Shown piece after piece: positions 6,900-13,642 of a stretch of 26,466 nucleotides of DNA. The DNA is from a virus. Numbering within the stretch: the first letter of the stretch is position 1; each line of letters starts with the position of its first letter. Both the position numbers and the translations under genes were made by a program. The notes beneath the pieces were generated by a model. That model made no database searches. It was not told the DNA's origin and worked only from the letters and a program-made list of their open reading frames with translations. The DNA is taken from IMG/VR virus record IMGVR_UViG_3300046385_000120, positions 1 to 26,466 of that record; one strand, 5' to 3'.

Positions 6900-7012
6900 C
6901 CCATGTAATCTTGAGGGTAATCTAAAGGATTGGTTCTAACTTTGTCTACCCAACGCAAAAGCAAAATCAAACCAATCACTCCGATGACAAATTCTAGAAT
7001 TTCAAGTAACAT
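6896..7012 (-). CDS. 38-aa single-TM microprotein
   Basis: MLLEILEFVIGVIGLILLLR then WVDKVRTNPLDYPQDYMG: one membrane helix and a short hydrophilic tail. AAGGA lies 7 nt before the ATG. The start overlaps a UGA (TGATG) that closes the shifted frame of the upstream gene, and the stop overlaps the next ATG. Function unknown. Confidence 0.65.
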   Translation of the reverse strand: MLLEILEFVIGVIGLILLLRWVDKVRTNPLDYPQDYMG

Positions 7013-7204
7013 CAATGGTCCTTGTAGTGTTCAATTACAGCACGGGCTACATCAAGATACTGATTGCTGGGCAATTTGGTTAGCAACAACTTGCATTGTA
7101 TCTTTCACAATCAACTCGGCAAACTTTTCGGCAAACCCGATTGGCACATTGCCATCTAAATCTTTGTTAGCCTCAAAAGCAAGTTCGTGAGTTCGTTCGT
7201 TCAT
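7012..7204 (-). pseudogene. Frameshifted MNERxxEL-family protein
   Basis: The ATG at 7204 overlaps the UGA of the upstream paralogue and begins MNERTHELAFEANKDLDG...EKFAELIVKD, a clear family member. In frame it stops early at 7052 after ...QQSVS. A +1 shift around 7060-7110 gives NQYLDVARAVIEHYKDH ending at a UGA that overlaps the next ATG (TGATG), the expected place and type of family C-terminus. So one base is missing or extra, by mutation, sequencing error or recoding. Confidence 0.6.
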
Positions 7205-7455
7205 TCTTCAACTCCGAAATGTTCTCGAATCCCGATTTCAACCGGTCCTTTCTGAGGTGCCCAACATTCTTCTTTGATAGCAATGTCTAAACACTCTCGC
7301 ACAATCAACTCGGCGAACTTTTGTTCAAAAAATTGTGAAACGGTATATCCAATTGGATTGTCCCAGTGAGATGTGAACTGATTGTTTTGCTTCTTGTAAG
7401 AGTCGTCTGCCCAAGCCCGGGCCTGTTCGGCAAGTTCTTTAATTCGTTCGTTCAT
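7201..7455 (-). CDS. MNERIKEL...EHFGVEE family protein, 84 aa
   Basis: MNERIKELAEQARAWADDSY at the start, KFAELIVRECLDIA in the middle and IREHFGVEE at the end. The centre (QFTSHWDNPIGYTVSQFFEQ) is unlike the paralogues, so only the ends are conserved. Starts inside the UGA of the upstream paralogue (ATGA) and its own end carries GGAG for the next gene. Function unknown. Confidence 0.8.
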   Translation of the reverse strand: MNERIKELAEQARAWADDSYKKQNNQFTSHWDNPIGYTVSQFFEQKFAELIVRECLDIAIKEECWAPQKGPVEIGIREHFGVEE

Positions 7456-7670
7456 TCTTCAACTCCGAAATGTTCTTTAATCTCTTCAGCAGTTCCTTTA
7501 AGAGTCACACACCATTCGTCGCCACTGTCTTCTGTAGGTTCAACAATTTTCAAACATTCCCGCACAATCAACTCGGCGAACTTCATTGCTGTAGGCATTT
7601 CACCAAGAGATTCTACAGCCTCAACATCAATGCCGGCTTGATCCATAAGTTCTTTAATTCGTTCGTTCAT
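7452..7670 (-). CDS. MNERIKEL...EHFGVEE family protein, 72 aa
   Basis: First gene of the operon from the promoter at 7704-7732. Starts MNERIKELMDQAGIDVEAVE, with KFAELIVRECLKIVEP in the middle and IKEHFGVEE at the end. The ATG at 7670 matches the family start; the longer 94-residue reading would begin inside the promoter. The ribosome-binding site is weak (GAGCAGACG). UGA stop overlapping the next ATG. Confidence 0.8.
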   Translation of the reverse strand: MNERIKELMDQAGIDVEAVESLGEMPTAMKFAELIVRECLKIVEPTEDSGDEWCVTLKGTAEEIKEHFGVEE

Positions 7671-7703
7671 CGTCTGCTCAAGTGTGTTGCTGTCTATGTA
7701 TGT

Positions 7704-7732
7704 ATTATAGCACCAAACCCAATTTGTGTCAA
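7704..7732 (-). promoter_or_regulatory. Sigma-70 promoter (P5)
   Basis: TTGACA, 17 nt, TATAAT, followed by ACATACATAGAC. Drives the paralogue/RNA ligase operon. Confidence 0.9.
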
Positions 7733-7734
7733 CC

Positions 7735-7759
7735 AAAAGGTTAGGGCCGAAGCCCTAAC
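7735..7759 (-). terminator. UUCG-loop rho-independent terminator
   Basis: Minus strand GTTAGGGC-TTCG-GCCCTAAC followed by CTTTT; 8-bp stem with a stable UUCG loop, right after the HD-protein stop and just upstream of promoter P5. Confidence 0.88.
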
Positions 7760-7768
7760 ACTAAAGCA

Positions 7769-8326
7769 TTACATTTGTAAAGCCTTCTCTGAATTGTCAA
7801 GAACCCTGTAAGCCTCGGCAAGAACATCAGGGTGTGCCTTTGTAAGCACTGCAAGGAGTTCACGCTTTTCAGCAAGATACACACGGGCAAACTCAGGATC
7901 ATGTGCCACGATACTCTTGGTATTTGACAAAAGATCGCAAACCTTCACGGTCTGTGCTTCAGCAGGTGCCTCAGCAGTGTGAGCACGATCTATTGCCTTG
8001 CGAACAGCACGATTGCCGTCTTCGGGCTTGGAAACGTCAGTCAACCACTGAACCAAGGTAGCGATATCGATGCCAAAAGCCATATGGATGTCAGTAAATG
8101 TGCAATCAGTGTCTTCTACAACATCGTGCAACCAGGCAGCCGCAACCATGTCAGGAGTCGATCCAGGAACGCCTGCTACGATCCTTGCAACTTCTGCAGG
8201 GTGAACAAAGTAGGGCTCTCCGGTATACTTGCGTTTTTGCTGAACAGCACTGTGAGCCGCGATAGCGAACACTTGTGCTTTTTGCACAACGTCCATACCT
8301 GTCAATTCCATAGTGAAACCTTCCAT
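7769..8326 (-). CDS. RelA/SpoT-type HD hydrolase (alarmone hydrolase-like)
   Basis: A 185-residue stand-alone HD-domain protein of the SpoT/Mesh1 hydrolase type. Metal-binding and catalytic residues are present: H42 (FVHPAE), H67-D68 with E71-D72 (LHDVVEDT), and D131/N135 (CDLLSNT). Bacterial relatives remove pyrophosphate from (p)ppGpp; there is no synthetase domain. GGAG lies 8 nt before the ATG. In a phage it could keep growth going when the host raises an alarm nucleotide; that is inference. A second copy type lies at 18370-18813. Confidence 0.83.
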   Translation of the reverse strand: MEGFTMELTGMDVVQKAQVFAIAAHSAVQQKRKYTGEPYFVHPAEVARIVAGVPGSTPDMVAAAWLHDVVEDTDCTFTDIHMAFGIDIATLVQWLTDVSKPEDGNRAVRKAIDRAHTAEAPAEAQTVKVCDLLSNTKSIVAHDPEFARVYLAEKRELLAVLTKAHPDVLAEAYRVLDNSEKALQM

Positions 8327-8327
8327 T

Positions 8328-8441
8328 TTATCGCTCCTTCAAACGCTTCATGATTGCAACGAACCAGTGCTCTCGGAGAACACGTTGGAACTCAACATCT
8401 GGGTCATACTGACGACCAGTTTTTCTGCAAGTAACCAACAT
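8328..8441 (-). CDS. Basic hypothetical microprotein, 37 aa
   Basis: MLVTCRKTGRQYDPDVEFQR then VLREHWFVAIMKRLKER; basic and partly helical. AGGAG lies 8 nt before the ATG, and its TAA is 1 nt before the start of the HD gene, whose ribosome-binding site it contains. First gene after promoter P6. Function unknown. Confidence 0.6.
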   Translation of the reverse strand: MLVTCRKTGRQYDPDVEFQRVLREHWFVAIMKRLKER

Positions 8442-8473
8442 ATTCGACTCCTGTGTTGCTTTGCTATGTGTAT

Positions 8474-8502
8474 ATTATAGCAAATTGGGCAATTTGAGTC
8501 AA
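8474..8502 (-). promoter_or_regulatory. Sigma-70 promoter (P6)
   Basis: TTGACT, 17 nt, TATAAT, followed by ATACACATAGCA. Drives the 37-residue gene and the HD hydrolase. Confidence 0.88.
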
Positions 8503-8533
8503 CCGAAAAAAGTAGTACTTGAGTACTACTTTG
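8503..8533 (-). terminator. Rho-independent terminator
   Basis: Minus strand AGTAGTACT-CA-AGTACTACT followed by T5-6; 9-bp perfect stem. It separates promoter P6 from the endonuclease/phosphoesterase region. Confidence 0.85.
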
Positions 8534-8605
8534 ATAGGTAAATAAAGGTGTAGTTCGCGATACTGGAAATATCCAACTACTCTATGATTGAAAAGGAATC
8601 ACAGC

Positions 8606-9391
8606 ATGAATATTTACTACGTTTACGCCTATCTGCGTAAATCAGATCTAACACCGTATTACATTGGCAAAGGAAACAGAGCCTGGACCAAGCACGAAGG
8701 CATTACTCTTCCAACTGACAAGAAAACTAATATTGTTATACTCGAATCAAACCTAACTGAAATTGGAGCGTTTGCCCTTGAGAGACGATATATTGAGTGG
8801 TGGGGTCGCAAGGACGCTGGCACTGGTATTTTACTAAATCGTACGGATGGCGGCCCAGGCGGCGGCGGGTATATTACCAAGGAAGAAACCCGCATCAAAC
8901 AAAGTGTTGCTAAACAAGGGAAACCAGGAAAAAAGAAAACTCCCAAACAAATTCAGAAAATGATCCAACTGCATCTTGGTAAAAAGCGCAGTGAAGAAAC
9001 CAAAGAACGTATGAGAAAAGAACGGTCAAGAAGAACTGCACTGCTTTGTCCGCATTGCGGGAAATCTTGCTTGCCCGGGAACTACCATAGATGGCACGGT
9101 GATTATTGCTTGTCTAATCCCAATGGTCTTCCTAGACTACCTTTGACATCAGTCGATCGGGATCCTAGCAAGTCAGCTATCGGGATAGAAGTAAACGGTA
9201 TTCTTTACCGATCATTGGTTGTGGCCTATACGACATTAAATCTTCCACGCAATCTATTGGGCAGCATGATCAAAGCAGGAAAGACTTATAATAATAAATG
9301 GGGAATCTTTAGTATTAAAGTGATGGATTACCATGATGATACATGTGCGGAATTTGTTGCATTTTCTGAACAATCCTGTCTAACGACATAG
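8606..9391 (+). CDS. GIY-YIG homing endonuclease (Seg-like)
   Basis: A 261-residue free-standing homing endonuclease. The GIY-YIG core is YYVYAYL...YYIGKG near residues 4-22, with the catalytic-type ERRYIEWWG helix. Then come lysine-rich NUMOD3-like repeats ([14 protein letters not shown]), a Cys/His zinc-finger-like part ([21 protein letters not shown] has four Cys and His) and a C-terminal helix-turn-helix-like DNA-binding part. AAAGGA precedes the ATG. Opposite strand to its neighbours; the last 77 nt overlap the 3' end of the phosphoesterase gene, a mark of insertion. Cuts near its own locus to spread itself. Confidence 0.88.
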   Translation: MNIYYVYAYLRKSDLTPYYIGKGNRAWTKHEGITLPTDKKTNIVILESNLTEIGAFALERRYIEWWGRKDAGTGILLNRTDGGPGGGGYITKEETRIKQSVAKQGKPGKKKTPKQIQKMIQLHLGKKRSEETKERMRKERSRRTALLCPHCGKSCLPGNYHRWHGDYCLSNPNGLPRLPLTSVDRDPSKSAIGIEVNGILYRSLVVAYTTLNLPRNLLGSMIKAGKTYNNKWGIFSIKVMDYHDDTCAEFVAFSEQSCLTT

Positions 9392-9872
9392 CAATCTCTC
9401 CAGTAGCATCCATTCCAACATCCATAATTCGACCAGGAATGTTGTGTGGATTGCCATGTCGGTGGCCATGAAGCATGATTGAACCTCTGCCTGCGCCATC
9501 ATGGTCAAAAATAGGATAATGACTCATCACAACCTTGGTACCATTGTAGTTCACATCCAGGTAGTGATGGATTTCTTCAAAGCAGTCACGGAAGTTGGCA
9601 TCTTGTAACAGCTTGCGATCGTGATTGCCTTGCACCAAAATCTTGCGACCATTCAGTCGGCGCATGTATTCCACTGCCTTCGGAGCTGGCAAGAATGCCA
9701 CGTCGCCTAGAATGTAAACCAAGTCTTCTGGTTGCACTCGGGCATTCCATTCTTCTACCATGGCGTTGTTCATGTAGTCAACGTCATCTCGAAATCGTGC
9801 TCGTGTTTGGGGGCAGAACTTCATAATGTTCTTGTGCCCAAAATGTAAATCCGAGGTGATCCATGTTTTCAT
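9315..9872 (-). CDS. Calcineurin-like metallophosphoesterase
   Basis: A 185-residue protein with all metallophosphatase motifs: D8-x-H10 (SDLHFGH), GD at 56-57, GNHD at 82-85, SHYP (H118) and HGHRHG (H135-H139), which bind two metal ions. Phage relatives are called phosphatases or phosphodiesterases; substrate unknown. Promoter P7 lies directly upstream; the ribosome-binding site is weak. Its last codons (HHGNPSL) lie in DNA shared with the inserted endonuclease gene, so the native C-terminus may have been replaced. Confidence 0.85.
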   Translation of the reverse strand: MKTWITSDLHFGHKNIMKFCPQTRARFRDDVDYMNNAMVEEWNARVQPEDLVYILGDVAFLPAPKAVEYMRRLNGRKILVQGNHDRKLLQDANFRDCFEEIHHYLDVNYNGTKVVMSHYPIFDHDGAGRGSIMLHGHRHGNPHNIPGRIMDVGMDATGEIAMSLDRIVQKMQQIPHMYHHGNPSL

Positions 9873-9898
9873 TTTTGTTCTTTCTGTCTGTTGATGCT

Positions 9899-9927
9899 AT
9901 TGTACAAGGTTTTGGGCGTCTTGTCAA
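9899..9927 (-). promoter_or_regulatory. Sigma-70 promoter (P7) for the phosphoesterase gene
   Basis: TTGACA, 17 nt, TACAAT on the minus strand, followed by AGCATCAACAG. Confidence 0.82.
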
Positions 9928-9968
9928 CTGTTTTCTGTGTTTATTTCAGTGTTGTCATAAGTAATAGT

Positions 9969-10643
9969 ATGGAAACTTTATTTAAATCTAACAAATACTC
10001 AAATTGGTATTCTAACATAATACAGAATGCTGTTGATTCAAATCGTTCTAAAAGTGATAGATACTATGAGGCCCATCATATTGTGCCAAAATCATTTGGT
10101 GGCTCGAATACAAAATCTAATCTGGTGCTGTTAACTCCAAGAGAACATTTTTTATGCCACTTGCTACTACCAAAGATGATGATAGATCCAATTAAGGCAG
10201 GAAAGATGGCATATGCTTTTTTCCGTATGAAGCATAAACATACAAACAGCCGACTATTTGATCGATTTAGAAACTCATATGGAGAACTTACTAAAGGAGA
10301 AAATAATCCATTTTACAGAAGAACACATACTGCTGAAACTAAACAGAAAATATCAAGACTTGGCAAATATCACTCTGACGAATCTCGCAAGCGAATGAGC
10401 GAAGTTAAAAAAGGAAAAGCTACCGGAAAAGATAATTCAATGTTTGGAAAAACACACCCTCAAGAATGGAGGGACGCTCACTCTAGAAAATTAAGCGGTG
10501 AGAATCACTTTAACTTTGGTAAACCGAGTTTTGTTAAAGGAAGAATTTGGATCAATGATTCTAAAATTTCCAGAATGATTGATCCAACTCTATTATCTAA
10601 TTTTATTGAGCAAGGCTGGACCAAGGGAAGATTACCAAAGTAA
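9969..10643 (+). CDS. HNH homing endonuclease
   Basis: A 224-residue protein starting METLFKSNKYSNWYSNIIQN. HNH core: EAHHIVPKSFGG (H-H), KSNLVLLTPREHFLCHLLL (N...H). It is followed by NUMOD3-type repeats (AETKQKISRLGKYHSDES, GKDNSMFGKTH, GENHFNFGKP) used for DNA binding. The ATG at 9969 is preferred; the longer frame from 9891 would run through promoter P7. It lies on the plus strand between two minus-strand genes and its stop overlaps the release factor stop by 12 nt. Typical selfish insertion. Confidence 0.85.
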   Translation: METLFKSNKYSNWYSNIIQNAVDSNRSKSDRYYEAHHIVPKSFGGSNTKSNLVLLTPREHFLCHLLLPKMMIDPIKAGKMAYAFFRMKHKHTNSRLFDRFRNSYGELTKGENNPFYRRTHTAETKQKISRLGKYHSDESRKRMSEVKKGKATGKDNSMFGKTHPQEWRDAHSRKLSGENHFNFGKPSFVKGRIWINDSKISRMIDPTLLSNFIEQGWTKGRLPK

Positions 10644-11300
10644 GTCAAAGTTTCCTGCCAAAACTTTTTTAGCAGATACTTTTTTTCCAGTATTGTGGTC
10701 TTGTACCGTGTCGTCTTGGAAACGATAGGTACGAATTTTGTCACCTCTCATGCCAGATCCAACTTGCTTTTTTCGATTAGCAGAAACTTTGGCATTTATT
10801 TCTGCATTGATTCCATCATTTACTGCTTTGCACAATTCCTTGTAAGCAAGATCATAACTGGTTATTCTACTTCTTGTTTGTGAAGATCGAACTATTCCAC
10901 TAGGAAAATGTGTTAATCTACAAGAACACATTACTTTATTCCTATTCTGCCCGCCTGCGCCTGTTCCTGAATACCATTCAATGCGAAGATCGCTGTCTTT
11001 GATACTTGCGGTAACTACGGCAGGATCAACTACGGCAACGGTGACGGTGCTGGTATGCACTCGACCTTTGCGCTCAGTTGGTGGAACACGCTGTATTCGG
11101 TGTCCACCGGGCTCGTTGTATAAGCCAGATAAATCAGCACCCTCGACTAGAATATGAACTTCGCCAAGATACTCATTTATCAGGCGGGTAGCTCAGCCTT
11201 TGCTTTGGGCGAACTTAATATAGGCTTGTGCCAAATCTTTTACAAATAGTTTTGAGTCTTCGCCACCTTCGGCAGCACGGACTTCAATGATTCTACGCAT
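10632..11300 (-). CDS. RF1-like peptide chain release factor with in-frame UGA
   Basis: A 222-codon class I release factor lacking domain 1. Visible are the start of domain 2 (RRIIEVRAAEGGEDSKLF), the codon-recognition loop GGHRIQRVPPTERKGRVHTS with PPT at 73-75 in place of RF1 PxT (so UAA/UAG specificity is expected), the catalytic GGQ at 116-118 (SGTGAGGQNRN), and the RF1 tail GSGMRGDKIRTYRF. Codon 36 (11193-11195) is UGA with no change of frame afterwards. In bacterial RF1/RF2 this place holds Trp or Phe (ARRW, SRGF). A good AAGGA precedes the ATG at 11300. The 3' end abuts the HNH gene. Could be read through, a pseudogene, or a sequencing error. Confidence 0.75.
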
Positions 11301-11361
11301 GATTTTCCTTTCGTTTGCGTTGCGCTTCGCGCCTTGCTTCTGACCAACCTCTGTTTTTCAT
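11293..11361 (-). CDS. Possible 22-aa basic leader peptide
   Basis: MKNRGWSEARREAQRKRKEN HA, ending TAG just inside the release factor start (overlap 8 nt), with the release factor ribosome-binding site inside its last codons. No strong ribosome-binding site of its own was seen. It might be a coupled leader peptide for the release factor gene, or chance. Confidence 0.3.
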   Translation of the reverse strand: MKNRGWSEARREAQRKRKENHA

Positions 11362-11463
11362 AGCAGCAGATTTTGCCGCTTTTTACTTCTTAAATAAGCA
11401 TAAACGTAGTAGATATTCATAATAGCCCTCGTGCTATTTATCAATCTACTTCAATAACACGCT

Positions 11464-11691
11464 TCATACACGAACACGCTTGGGCGCACCAATTCTACTG
11501 GCTTTGTTCCAATCGTATTTAACACCGTCGGGGCACTTGCCGTCTATTATGCTGTCTACTCCAAACATTCCCACTATCTCAAAATCAGGGCTCTGGATAG
11601 TTACAAACTCGTTTAAGGACTTTGCAACATTCATGGCCTCTGCTAATGTTAATACCTTAAATGTTTCTTCTTTACCTATTACTTTATACAT
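11464..11691 (-). CDS. Conserved short phage protein, 75 aa
   Basis: Starts MYKVIGKEETFKVLTLAEAM. The motif FVTIQSPDFEIVGMFGVDSI then KCPDGVKYDWNKASRIG is a sequence type I recognise from short uncharacterised proteins of marine myoviruses. Follows the 57-residue gene by 8 nt in one operon from promoter P8. UGA stop. Function unknown. Confidence 0.75.
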   Translation of the reverse strand: MYKVIGKEETFKVLTLAEAMNVAKSLNEFVTIQSPDFEIVGMFGVDSIIDGKCPDGVKYDWNKASRIGAPKRVRV

Positions 11692-11699
11692 GTATTCTT

Positions 11700-11873
11700 T
11701 TAATACGTCTCTTTGATGATGTCAAATTCGGCAGCTGGCCATTGAGCTTTGAACTCGTCTGACTTGACATACTCATTAAATGATTTGGCATCAAAAAATA
11801 CTTTTTTAAATTCAGTTCGAAACTGACCTTTTTTGGTAATTGTCAAATAAACCGATTTTGCTTTGCCACTCAT
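11700..11873 (-). CDS. Hypothetical protein, 57 aa
   Basis: Starts MSGKAKSVYLTITKKGQFRT with AAAGG 7 nt upstream; ends FDIIKETY with a TAA stop. The ATG at 11873 is preferred over an upstream GTG/ATG because it fits the ribosome-binding site and lies about 22 nt downstream of the transcription start from P8. Basic then acidic; no family recognised. Confidence 0.7.
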   Translation of the reverse strand: MSGKAKSVYLTITKKGQFRTEFKKVFFDAKSFNEYVKSDEFKAQWPAAEFDIIKETY

Positions 11874-11901
11874 TTGATGCCTTTCGTTGTATGGTACGCA
11901 T

Positions 11902-11930
11902 AGTATAACACACAACTACTCGGCTGTCAA
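11902..11930 (-). promoter_or_regulatory. Sigma-70 promoter (P8)
   Basis: TTGACA, 17 nt, TATACT. The -35 region lies 4 nt below the TAG of the tyrosine phosphatase gene. Confidence 0.85.
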
Positions 11931-11934
11931 GTGA

Positions 11935-12402
11935 CTAATCTACGCTTCTGAAAGTTCTCCAGTCATCGACATTAGGTTTCTCATCCTCTGAATAAGTCCA
12001 ACCCAAAGCCTTCATCATGCGGTGCTTGACCAGTAAGTTGGGACTACGGAATCGACCAGTGTCTTCAAAGCCCATCATAACGCCAAGCTCACAAACTGCA
12101 CCTGATCGGCAAATACCTGCAAAGCAATGAACAACTACGTTCATTTTGTTTTCCAGTGCATGTTGCAACAATCGAACCAGCTCATCGGCTTGCTCTTGGC
12201 TGCACTTCATTGACTCTTCAAGCACATGATCGTTCTTTTCAACATCCAAGAACTCAAAGTTATGACGCTCTTTGAATTCATGTGCGGCTTCAGGTCGCCG
12301 GCTACCTGGGTCAACAATGCTGATCAGCATTGAGTTGGGACCAGCTTCGTGATGGAAGCGAGTTGGGATATCTGCGGCTGCTACGTTTTCAATCCATGGC
12401 AT
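11935..12402 (-). CDS. Dual-specificity-type protein tyrosine phosphatase
   Basis: A 155-residue protein with the signature loop VVHCFAGICRSG: nucleophile C93, phosphate-binding R99 (CX5R), preceded by H92. A plausible general-acid Asp lies in VDPGSRRP or the FLDVEKNDH region. Phage homologues are annotated as tyrosine phosphatases of unknown target. AAGGA precedes the ATG; expressed alone from promoter P9 with a TAG stop. Confidence 0.83.
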   Translation of the reverse strand: MPWIENVAAADIPTRFHHEAGPNSMLISIVDPGSRRPEAAHEFKERHNFEFLDVEKNDHVLEESMKCSQEQADELVRLLQHALENKMNVVVHCFAGICRSGAVCELGVMMGFEDTGRFRSPNLLVKHRMMKALGWTYSEDEKPNVDDWRTFRSVD

Positions 12403-12423
12403 AAGTTGTTTCCTTTATGTGTA

Positions 12424-12452
12424 ATTATACGGGATTTTTGAACCGTTGTCAA
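12424..12452 (-). promoter_or_regulatory. Sigma-70 promoter (P9) for the phosphatase gene
   Basis: TTGACA, 17 nt, TATAAT, followed by TACACATAAAGG. Confidence 0.9.
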
Positions 12453-12513
12453 GTCATACTTTAGTACACATTATTTTCTCGGCAGTTCATTTAAGTATTG
12501 CAAGGAGAGTGCA

Positions 12514-12762
12514 ATGAGTACAGAGCTATTAAGAAAGTATATCGACATCATCAATACCACAAATGAAGCATGGGATGCCACTACCCGGGTCAATCCAGAA
12601 GAGCGCGGCAAGTATGCAGGCAAGACAAAATCAGAGTTACTTGCACAGTATAACGCACTCAAGAAAACAGGGGCGTACCCGCAGGGTACGCCCCAATATG
12701 GTCGTATGCGTGAACTGGCTTTTGCTATTCGTGCCAAAAGCAACTGGGGCCGGGTACAATAG
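12514..12762 (+). CDS. Conserved phage protein, 82 aa, possibly virion-related
   Basis: Starts MSTELLRKYIDIINTTNEAW with AAGGAG 6 nt upstream; ends TAG. The C-terminal part (KSELLAQYNALKK, YGRMRELAFAIRAKSNWGRV) resembles tails of small structural or scaffold-type proteins of aquatic myoviruses, from memory only. Plus-strand orientation would fit late genes. An 11-bp perfect hairpin (12670-12694) lies within the coding region. Confidence 0.75.
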   Translation: MSTELLRKYIDIINTTNEAWDATTRVNPEERGKYAGKTKSELLAQYNALKKTGAYPQGTPQYGRMRELAFAIRAKSNWGRVQ

Positions 12763-12764
12763 GT

Positions 12765-12911
12765 TTTCGAGAGACCAGCTATCTTTCTCAAGGACTCACT
12801 GGCTTGTCTCGTATGAAGGAGTTTATGCTACCCAATGTTGCTACTGGTGTGTCAGGCACAAGAACAGGGCCCTAGCGCATCAGGGACTCAACTTCTACGT
12901 CTATCTCGAAA
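12765..12911 (-). ncRNA. Stem-closed non-coding element
   Basis: Gene-free stretch closed by the inverted repeat TTTCGAGA/TCTCGAAA (8 bp, about 130 nt apart) with internal short dyads around GGGCCC. It lies at the downstream end of the tRNA array. Orientation follows the tRNAs. It lacks the CACAUU/AGUGUG core of the main element family. The remaining 12912-13107 shows only an open frame of doubtful value. Confidence 0.35.
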
Positions 12912-13107
12912 CTTGGTGTGTGGAAGTGGGTTCGCTCACTCTATCACCGAACCATATTCCAGGAAATTACCGGCACCATCACTAATCTGGCTCTCACACA
13001 TAAACTGATCGTCGTTACGGGTTTTTACCGTACCTGAGGCTTGTTCCATCACCCGAAGGATTTTATAATGGCGCCCCCGTGCATTCTCATTACACCATGA
13101 CAAAACT

Positions 13108-13186
13108 TGGTGGAAAGTAATGGAGTTTAACCATTGCCCGGCTTGAGTTACAAACCGCTGTCTCCCATATGTGACAGTGACTTCCC
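13108..13186 (-). tRNA. tRNA-like, anticodon AAC (nominal Val), atypical
   Basis: Acceptor GGGAAGT/ACTTTCC (one wobble), 5-bp D stem CTGTC/GACAG, anticodon stem GGTTT/AAGCC with loop GTAACTC, encoded ACCA. The T-loop TTAAACT lacks the usual C56, and an A34 Val anticodon is rare in bacteria, so it may be a decaying tRNA. Confidence 0.5.
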
Positions 13187-13191
13187 ATAAT

Positions 13192-13268
13192 TGGCCGGCC
13201 CTGCAGGATTTGAACCCACGACTCCCTGTTTCGAAAACAGGTACTCTATCCAACTGAGTTAAGGACCG
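13192..13268 (-). tRNA. tRNA-Arg(TCG)
   Basis: Acceptor CGGTCCT/AGGGCCG with one wobble, anticodon loop TTTCGAA on stem CCTGT/ACAGG, encoded CCA, discriminator G. Decodes CGA. Confidence 0.92.
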
Positions 13269-13274
13269 AAATAT

Positions 13275-13350
13275 TGGCTCCCCAGGTATGGATCGAACAT
13301 ACGACATCTTCATTAACAGTGAAGCGCAACTACCTCTGTGCTACTGGGGA
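13275..13350 (-). tRNA. tRNA-Asn(GTT)
   Basis: Acceptor TCCCCAG/CTGGGGA, anticodon loop CTGTTAA on stem TTCA/TGAA, encoded CCA, discriminator G. One of two full tRNA-Asn(GTT) genes. Confidence 0.93.
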
Positions 13351-13357
13351 ATAAAAC

Positions 13358-13432
13358 TGGTGGTAACGGTGAGAATCGAACTCACTTAGGACACCGTATG
13401 AAGGTGGCGCATTGCCTTAATGCTACGTTACC
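13358..13432 (-). tRNA. tRNA-Met(CAT), elongator type
   Basis: Acceptor GGTAACG/CGTTACC like the elongator GGCTACG type, anticodon loop TTCATAC on a 4-bp stem, encoded ACCA. Pair 1-72 is G-C, so it is not initiator-like. Confidence 0.88.
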
Positions 13433-13443
13433 ATAAATTGTTA

Positions 13444-13517
13444 TGGCGTGCGTTGGAATCGAACCAACATTTCCTGTACTAGACGACAGGTATCCTACCA
13501 TATTAGATGACCACTAA
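13444..13517 (-). pseudogene. Degenerate tRNA with 8-nt anticodon loop
   Basis: T-arm GTTGG-TTCGATT-CCAAC and encoded CCA are intact, and the D-arm resembles Glu/Asp types, but only four bases (GCAC) lie between T-stem and discriminator, and the 5' acceptor strand pairs poorly. The anticodon loop is eight nt (CGTCTAGT) on stem CCTGT/ACAGG, readable as CTA or GTC. Probably a broken tRNA-Asp-like gene. Confidence 0.5.
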
Positions 13518-13642
13518 CCATATTGAAACACACTCTCGGAATCAAGATCTTTTTCATCGCGCTGGTTAGGCTGCTTCGTAGTGTGGTCCAGGCTACCAAC
13601 CTCTCAAGGCCAACTACCAATGATGAATGTGTTTCAATATGG
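13518..13642 (-). ncRNA. Terminal-helix RNA element, copy 1
   Basis: Closed by a perfect 15-bp inverted repeat (CCATATTGAAACACA). On the minus strand the core reads CACATT ... AGTGTG. The 95-nt interior contains further pairs (TTCATC/GATGAA, GGTT/AACC). No open frame. Directly abuts the degenerate tRNA downstream. Confidence 0.6.

Noticed and set aside
10632-11300. Genome-wide UGA = Trp code suggested by the UGA in the release factor
   Set aside because: At least ten genes (for example at 2399, 2601, 4727, 4909, 5747, 7201, 7452, 11464, 18370, 25917) end naturally at UGA, and the only Trp tRNA seen has anticodon CCA, with no TCA tRNA.
12936-13313. 125-residue minus-strand ORF
   Set aside because: It would read through tRNA-Arg, tRNA-Asn and another tRNA-like gene. 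Its last 40 codons look protein-like but have no ATG with a ribosome-binding site; at best a gene remnant.
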